From Thermohalobaculum sp039030715 (GTDB lineage: Bacteria; Pseudomonadota; Alphaproteobacteria; Rhodobacterales; Rhodobacteraceae): a DNA stretch of 64,000 nt. A program made the position numbers and the translations under genes. Below the pieces are notes generated by a model that worked only from the letters and a program-made list of their open reading frames with translations, made no database searches and was not told the DNA's origin. The stretch spans positions 39,745-103,744 of the forward strand of contig JBCCDU010000003.1 in the NCBI GenBank assembly GCA_039030715.1, read 5' to 3'. Shown piece after piece: positions 59,502 to 64,000 of the stretch. Every line of letters starts with the position of its first letter. Position 1 is the stretch's first letter.

Positions 59502-60266
59502 ATGGGGCATGCTCAGATGACTATGCAAGACACGGCGCGGGACACTGTCGGAACGCCAGCCACCAAGGAGGGTGGCATCAAGAAACTGCTTCCTATCGCC
59601 CTTATCGCCTGCGGCGCGGCAGCGGGTTTCTTTTTTCTGCGCGATTTTCTGAGCTTCGAGACACTTGAACAGAACTACGAAACGCTGATCGCATGGCGCG
59701 AGGAGAATTTCGTCGCAATGATCGCGGCATATTTCTTCATCTACGTCCTGGTGGTTGCCTTCTCGATCCCAGGCGCAATCTGGATGACCCTGCTCGGTGG
59801 GTTTCTGTTCGGTACGGTCACCGGATCCGCGATCGTGATCCTGGCTGCCACGACCGGCGCGACGCTGCTGTTCCTCGCCGCCAAGACCTCGTTGGGCGAG
59901 GTTCTGCGCAGCAAGGCAGGTGGCTGGATCACCAAGCTGGAGGATGAGTTTCGTCAGGGGGAGATCAGTTTCCTGCTGATTATGCGCCTGGTCCCGGTCA
60001 TGCCGTTCTTTGTCGCCAATCTGGTCCCGGCGTTCCTGGGCACGCGGCTCTTCAATTTTGTCTGGACCACCCTGGTCGGCATCATTCCGGGCACCTTGGT
60101 CTTTATCTCAATTGGATCGGGCCTCGGCGCCCAGCTTGGAACCGGTGAGCCGCCAAATTTGAACGTGATTTTCGAATTGCACGTGCTTGGCCCCTTGCTT
60201 GGTCTGGCAATGCTGGCCAGTCTGCCGATTGTCTTGCGCAAGCTGGGCATTACGTCAAAGGGCTGA
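59502..60266 (+). CDS. TVP38/TMEM64 family (DedA-superfamily) membrane protein
   Basis: The 254-residue protein has an N-terminal cytoplasmic head and about six hydrophobic segments. The family core FSIPGAIWMTLLGGFLFGTVTGSAIVILAATTGATLLFLAAKTSLG, then FLLIMRLVPVMPFFVANLVPAFLG and TTLVGIIPGTLVFISIGSGLG, match the SNARE-associated/VTT domain. These proteins are thought to act in lipid scrambling or transport. Start choice among ATGs 59502, 59517 and 59523 is uncertain because ribosome-binding sites are weak. It lies 24 bases before a flavin disulfide reductase gene, an association seen repeatedly in bacteria. Confidence 0.85.
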   Translation: MGHAQMTMQDTARDTVGTPATKEGGIKKLLPIALIACGAAAGFFFLRDFLSFETLEQNYETLIAWREENFVAMIAAYFFIYVLVVAFSIPGAIWMTLLGGFLFGTVTGSAIVILAATTGATLLFLAAKTSLGEVLRSKAGGWITKLEDEFRQGEISFLLIMRLVPVMPFFVANLVPAFLGTRLFNFVWTTLVGIIPGTLVFISIGSGLGAQLGTGEPPNLNVIFELHVLGPLLGLAMLASLPIVLRKLGITSKG

Positions 60267-60290
60267 CAGGCCAGACCAAGGGAAGACGAT

Positions 60291-61718
60291 ATGGCAGATA
60301 TGCTGACCCCCGATCTCTGCATCATCGGGGCGGGGTCGGGTGGCCTCTCGGTGGCGGCTGGCGCTGTGCAAATGGGCGCCAGCGTCGTGCTGATCGAGGG
60401 GCACAAGATGGGCGGCGACTGCCTGAACTATGGCTGTGTCCCGTCCAAGGCCTTGATTGCCGCGGCCAAGAAGGCGCATATCCACCGCCACTCCGATGCA
60501 TTCGGCGTGAAAGGTCACGAGCCGGAGATCGACTACGCCGCCGCCATGGGCCATGTGGAAAGCGTGATCGCGGGGATCGCGCCCCACGACTCGGTCGAAC
60601 GGTTCGAGGGGCTGGGCTGCACCGTCATTCAAGACTATGCCCGCTTCACCAGCCCCGAGGAGGTCGAAGCCGGCGGCACCCGGATCCGAGCACGGCGGTT
60701 CATCGTTGCCACCGGATCATCCCCGGCTGTCCCCCCGATCTCCGGTCTGGACGGCGTGCCCTACCTGACCAATGAAACCTTATGGAAGAACCGAGAAAAG
60801 CCCGAAACCCTGATCGTCATCGGCGGCGGCCCGATCGGAATGGAGATGGCCCAGGCCCATGCGAGGCTGGGATCGAAAGTCATCGTGCTCGAGGCATTCA
60901 AGGCACTGGGCAAGGATGATCCCGAAATCACCGATGTCGCCCTACGCTTGCTGCGGGCCGAGGGTCTGGATATCCGCGAAGATACAATGGCGGATCGGGT
61001 GGAAGGTACTGCAGGCGACATCACGGTTCATCTCAAGAACGGCGGATCCGTGACTGGCAGCCACCTGCTGGTCGCGACAGGCCGTATACCAAATCTGGAC
61101 AAGTTGGAACTGGATGCCGGCAGCATCGCCTTTGAACGCCACGGGATCTCGGTAGACAAGGCGTTGCGATCGACCAGCAACCGCAAGGTTTATGCGATTG
61201 GCGATGTGGCAGGCGGCATGCAGTTCACCCATCTGGCAAACTATCACGCGGGACTGGTGGTGCGAAACGCCCTCTTCCGCCTGCCGGTCGCCGTCGCAAC
61301 CAATCACATCCCGCGTGTCACCTTCATCGACCCGGAAATCGCCCAGATCGGCCGGACCGAAGCGGAGGTGATCGAGCTCAAGGGCGAAGGCTCCTACGAA
61401 GTCCACCGCTTCCCCTTTGCCGAGAACGACCGCGCGCGCGCCGAAGGCCAGACCGAAGGCTTGATCAAGGCCATCGTCTGCAAGAAAGGCCCGGTCCACG
61501 GCGTCAGCATCGTGGGACCCCAGGCTGGCGAAATCATCCAGCCCTGGGCGCTCGCGATCTCTGCCGGGATGAAGATCAAGCACGTCGCAGGCATGGTCGC
61601 CCCCTACCCCACATTGGGCGAGGTGAACAAACGCGTTGCAGGTGCCTACTACGCTGATCGGCTGTTCAAAAGTTCCATGGTCAAGACCGCGGTACGCCTG
61701 CTTGCCCGGTTTGGGTGA
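60291..61718 (+). CDS. FAD-dependent pyridine nucleotide-disulfide oxidoreductase (mercuric reductase-like)
   Basis: The 475-residue flavoprotein has the FAD fold CIIGAGSGGLSVAAGAVQMGASVVLIE, redox-active cysteines C44 and C49 in GGDCLNYGCVPSKA, an NAD(P)H domain (LIVIGGGPIGMEMAQAHARLGSKVIVLE), the second FAD segment VYAIGDVAGG, and the dimer interface domain. The C-terminal catalytic His-Glu pair of dihydrolipoamide dehydrogenases (HPTxxE) reads YPTLGE here, as in the subset linked to TVP38 proteins, so its electron acceptor probably differs. It forms a unit with the TVP38 gene upstream. There is no N-terminal HMA domain, so mercury reduction is unlikely. Confidence 0.88.
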   Translation: MADMLTPDLCIIGAGSGGLSVAAGAVQMGASVVLIEGHKMGGDCLNYGCVPSKALIAAAKKAHIHRHSDAFGVKGHEPEIDYAAAMGHVESVIAGIAPHDSVERFEGLGCTVIQDYARFTSPEEVEAGGTRIRARRFIVATGSSPAVPPISGLDGVPYLTNETLWKNREKPETLIVIGGGPIGMEMAQAHARLGSKVIVLEAFKALGKDDPEITDVALRLLRAEGLDIREDTMADRVEGTAGDITVHLKNGGSVTGSHLLVATGRIPNLDKLELDAGSIAFERHGISVDKALRSTSNRKVYAIGDVAGGMQFTHLANYHAGLVVRNALFRLPVAVATNHIPRVTFIDPEIAQIGRTEAEVIELKGEGSYEVHRFPFAENDRARAEGQTEGLIKAIVCKKGPVHGVSIVGPQAGEIIQPWALAISAGMKIKHVAGMVAPYPTLGEVNKRVAGAYYADRLFKSSMVKTAVRLLARFG

Positions 61719-61799
61719 TACACATTAAGGTTCGCGGCAATCCGGAGAGGCACAGGATCACATGACGCGACCAAGGTGGCTCAGAACGAGGGCTACGGC

Positions 61800-63188
61800 A
61801 TGACGTTCTTCAGCGGATTGTCCGGTCGGCTGCTGATCCTGACCGTGATTGTCGTGATGCTTGTGGAGATCGCGATTTTCGTACCTTCGGTCGCCCGTTT
61901 CCGCGTCGAGTATCTGAACGAGAGGATCGCGCGGGCGCAGATCGCCTCACTGACCCTGCTGGCCGCGCCCGAAAGCGAAATCCCCAAAGCGCTGGAAGAA
62001 GAACTGCTCGGCAACGCCGAAGTCGTCAATATCGTCCTGCAACGTGACGGCGTACGCGAACTGGTGTTGATGCGCGACGCGATCCCCATGGTTTCGAAAA
62101 GCTTCGATCTGCGTCAGATGGGGGCGGGTGAGATGATCGTCGATGCTCTGGCCCGCATGGCGATGCCGATCGATGGCGGCGTGATCCACGTGACAGGCGT
62201 GCCGCCAAAGGGCGGCGGCGAGATCATCGAGATCACCCTGGACCCCTCGCCGATGAAAGCAGCGATGATCGACTACGGCTGGCGGATCCTGCGTCTCAGC
62301 CTGGTGATCTCGATGATCACGGCGGCGGGTATTTTCTTCCTGATCCGCCTGATCGTGGTCCGGCCGCTGCTGGACGTGACGGAGAACGTCACCGCATTTC
62401 GCGAGAACCCGGAAGATGCAAGCCGCATCCTGCCTCCTACAACCCGCAGTGGTGAACTGGCCGAGGCTGAACGCGCGCTCTCCGCCATGCAGCAGGATGT
62501 TCACCGCGCGCTGAAGGAACGTGCCCGCCTGGCCAGCCTTGGCGAGGCAGTGGCCAAGATCAGCCACGACCTGCGCAATCTGCTGAGCGCGATGCAACTC
62601 ATGGTCGACCGGATCGAAAAATCCTCGGACCCTGTCGTCGCCCGCGTTATGCCCAAAATGATCGGTTCGTTGGACCGAGCCATCAACCTCTGCAAACGCA
62701 CCCTGGATTTCGGCAAGGCCGAGGAACCGGCGCCAGAAATCCGCGCCGTCGCTTTGCACAAGATGGCAACCGAGGTGGTCGAGAGCCTGGGCCTAGATGC
62801 AAACGGCCTTGTAAGCGCCAAGATCGAGATCCCCGAAGCGCATACCGTTCCCGCAGATCCTGAACAACTGCACCGCGTGCTGACCAATCTGAGCCGCAAT
62901 GCCGCTCAGGCGATCTCCGCCACCGGCAAGCCCGGCAAGATCACTTTCTCCGTCGAAAGCATGGCCGATACCGAGACTATCGTCGTCAGCGACACCGGCC
63001 CCGGTCTGCCGCAACGCGCGATCGAACATCTGTTTCAGCCTTTCCGGGGAGGTGTGAGCCGCGGCGGCTCCGGCCTCGGCCTCGCCATCGCACACGAGGT
63101 CATCGCCGCCCATGGCGGTCGCCTGGAACTGGTGACATCGACAACCGCAGGCACCATTTTTGCGATCGTCCTGCCATCGGAAGAGTGA
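61800..63188 (+). CDS. Membrane sensor histidine kinase
   Basis: The 462-residue kinase has two membrane spans (about residues 10-32 and 165-190) around a ~130-residue sensor domain, a HAMP-like linker (RPLLDVTENVTAFRENPEDASRI), the phosphoacceptor H256 in AKISHDLRNLLSAMQLM, the N-box NLSRNAAQAI, and G-boxes SDTGPGLP and GGSGLGLAIAHEVIAAHGG. The ATG at 61800 is favoured by GAGGG eight bases upstream; a GTG at 61776 is an alternative. No response regulator lies next to it, so its partner is elsewhere. The ligand is unknown. Confidence 0.9.
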   Translation: MTFFSGLSGRLLILTVIVVMLVEIAIFVPSVARFRVEYLNERIARAQIASLTLLAAPESEIPKALEEELLGNAEVVNIVLQRDGVRELVLMRDAIPMVSKSFDLRQMGAGEMIVDALARMAMPIDGGVIHVTGVPPKGGGEIIEITLDPSPMKAAMIDYGWRILRLSLVISMITAAGIFFLIRLIVVRPLLDVTENVTAFRENPEDASRILPPTTRSGELAEAERALSAMQQDVHRALKERARLASLGEAVAKISHDLRNLLSAMQLMVDRIEKSSDPVVARVMPKMIGSLDRAINLCKRTLDFGKAEEPAPEIRAVALHKMATEVVESLGLDANGLVSAKIEIPEAHTVPADPEQLHRVLTNLSRNAAQAISATGKPGKITFSVESMADTETIVVSDTGPGLPQRAIEHLFQPFRGGVSRGGSGLGLAIAHEVIAAHGGRLELVTSTTAGTIFAIVLPSEE

Positions 63189-63270
63189 TCCGAGAAAACG
63201 CAGCATATCCACTTGCATTCCCCCGCCGTCAGGGCTAGGAACCGCGCATCGCAGCGTAGACTGCGGCTCC

Positions 63271-63347
63271 GCACCGGTAGCTCAGCTGGATAGAGCACTA
63301 GACTACGAATCTAGGGGTCGGGGGTTCGAATCCTCCCCGGTGCGCCA
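63271..63347 (+). tRNA. tRNA-Arg (anticodon ACG)
   Basis: A complete 77-base cloverleaf: acceptor GCACCGG with CCGGTGC, D-arm GCTCAGCTGGATAGAGC, anticodon stem CTAGA/TCTAG with loop CTACGAA (anticodon ACG), T-arm with GGTTCGAATCC, discriminator G and an encoded CCA. A34 is expected to be edited to inosine. The 3' half overlaps the end of a serine-recombinase remnant on the other strand, marking it as an attachment site. Confidence 0.96.
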
Positions 63348-63869
63348 TTTTGTTTTCATCCCCTTGGAATGTCGCTAAAGCCTTGAAAGGTAAAGTGGTT
63401 TCCGGGGTTCGAAGGCCCTCTTTTCGGCAGTATTGAACCCGCTCGGGAAACACCAATCTGAGCACCAATAGGCGCATGTCTATACGGCCATTTTCCCATA
63501 TTTTCCAAGGGCTTGAGAGGAACCGCATGGCAAGTTCGAACATTTCCTCGAAGGTACGAACGGGCCTGCCTGAATTTTCCAGTTTTTCGGCTGCAAGCTG
63601 CTTCGATGTCTCTAGGGCATCGATCCGTTTTTCATAGGCCGCGATGACGCTGTGGTTATCGGTTTCGACAATCCGGTCCAGCAGGTTATCGATCTGATCT
63701 TCGAGTTTTCGCATATCGCGTTTAAGCGTTGCCGCGATTTGCGCGGCCTGTGAGGCGCGCTGGTCCCAAGCATCTCGAAGCATTGCGCGCACCACATCGA
63801 ACAGCTTTTCATGGGGTTGGAGCGATCTGAGAACCTCGGCGAAGGCGCCTTCAAGGGGTGCCTTGGAGT
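63298..63869 (-). pseudogene. Large serine recombinase, C-terminal remnant
   Basis: The frame encodes the end of a resolvase/invertase-type large serine recombinase. Typical features are LEGAFAEVLRSLQPHEKLF, MLRDAWDQRASQAAQIAA, a coiled-coil helix (LEDQIDNLLDRIVETDNHSVIAAYEKRIDALE) and the C-terminal motif TFEEMFELAMRFLSSPWKIWENG with PETTLPFKAL. The catalytic N-terminal domain is absent because the upstream end runs into an IS terminal repeat at about 63870. The last residues (HRGGFEPPTPRFVV) are simply the antisense of the tRNA-Arg 3' part. The gene is therefore broken, and marks the left edge of an element integrated at the tRNA. Confidence 0.8.
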
Positions 63870-63894
63870 TGGAGTTCCCCCGTTTCTGTGGACA
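63870..63894. repeat. Probable terminal inverted repeat of an IS3-family element
   Basis: The 25 bases from 63870 (TGGAGTTCCCCC, then GTTTCTGTGGACA) have the form of IS3-family ends and lie two bases from the transposase stop. Recombinase similarity stops exactly here. TGGAGT is also present immediately outside (63864-63869), which may be part of a target duplication or chance. The opposite end is beyond the window. Confidence 0.5.
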
Positions 63895-63895
63895 G

Positions 63896-64000
63896 CTATG
63901 GGCTTACGGTTTGAAGCCCTTCGGGGTTGTTTTTTTCGTATTCGACAGGTGACTTGTAGCCAAGCGCCGAATGGCGGCGGGCGGGGTTGTACCATCCTTC
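63896..64000 (-). mobile_element. IS3-family transposase (OrfB), C-terminal end
   Basis: The last 34 codons of an rve-type transposase enter from the right edge: EGWYNPARRHSALGYKSPVE, then YEKNNPEGLQTVSP and TAG at 63896-63898. The pattern YNxxRRHSALGYxSPxEYE is the standard end of IS3-group OrfB. The rest lies outside the window. The insertion has truncated the serine recombinase gene. Confidence 0.85.

Noticed and set aside
63886..63894. Continuation of the serine-recombinase frame through CPQKRG
   Set aside because: It looked like a zinc-ribbon segment, but these bases form the IS3-type terminal repeat, and a stop follows at 63904-63906.

Overview
The window is a 64 kb piece of an alphaproteobacterial chromosome with high GC and dense, mostly operonic genes. 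Protein content and gene order point to the Rhodobacterales (Roseobacter/Rhodobacter group): DUF2794, DUF1523 and HspQ-like proteins, a pyrB next to a dihydroorotase paralogue without its metal ligands, a CtrA-type box in front of dprA, and the rpmH-rnpA-yidD...yidC-MOSC-engB block. Genus assignment is not attempted. Nearly all of the window is core chromosome. The accessory parts are the surface-glycan genes (29.1-33.2 kb), the giant RTX protein plus fucose locus (39.9-53.1 kb), and a mobile-element junction at the right end.

Layout. 0-2.4 kb: 5' end of a MocR/GntR regulator divergent from an omega-amino-acid:pyruvate aminotransferase, then a GNAT acetyltransferase. 2.4-6.5 kb: M3 oligopeptidase and glutathione S-transferase (minus), then an M48 lipoprotein protease and a small membrane protein (plus). 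6.5-15.6 kb (plus): pyrB, pseudo-pyrC, plsY, dprA, topA, rnr. 15.6-21 kb: DUF2794, a structured intergenic region, hspQ, an SLT-like lipoprotein, DUF1523 and small membrane proteins, a secreted phosphodiester-glycosidase-like protein, and an orphan PotA-type ATPase. 21-27.1 kb (minus): leucine catabolism (TetR regulator, ivd, mccB, mccA), split by a small gene on the opposite strand. 27.1-29 kb: a GMC oxidoreductase with a Tat-exported small partner. 29.1-33.2 kb: a Wzx-type flippase, a glycosyltransferase-methyltransferase fusion and a TupA-like ATP-grasp protein. 33.2-38 kb (minus): otsB, a GH15 glucosidase/trehalase, otsA and glk, which together could make and recycle trehalose. 38.1-39.6 kb: M32 carboxypeptidase.

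39.9-53.1 kb holds the most distinctive material: a ~2465-residue RTX-type secreted protein with a large unassigned N-terminal half, then gmd and fcl (GDP-L-fucose synthesis), a decayed stretch, an FkbM methyltransferase, and a protein joining an HxRRGD-type fucosyltransferase-like domain to a long TPR tail. A working hypothesis is a locus that makes GDP-fucose and attaches (and perhaps O-methylates) fucose on a surface glycan or protein.

53.2-59.2 kb (minus) is a compact operon running rpmH, rnpA, yidD, ttcA, a split TPP-dependent decarboxylase (ComDE-like), yidC, a MOSC protein and engB. 59.5-63.2 kb (plus) carries a TVP38/DedA membrane protein with a flavin disulfide reductase and a sensor histidine kinase. 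The window ends at tRNA-Arg(ACG). The 3' remnant of a large serine recombinase runs into this tRNA and is interrupted upstream by an IS3-family element, so the sequence to the right is probably an integrated element.
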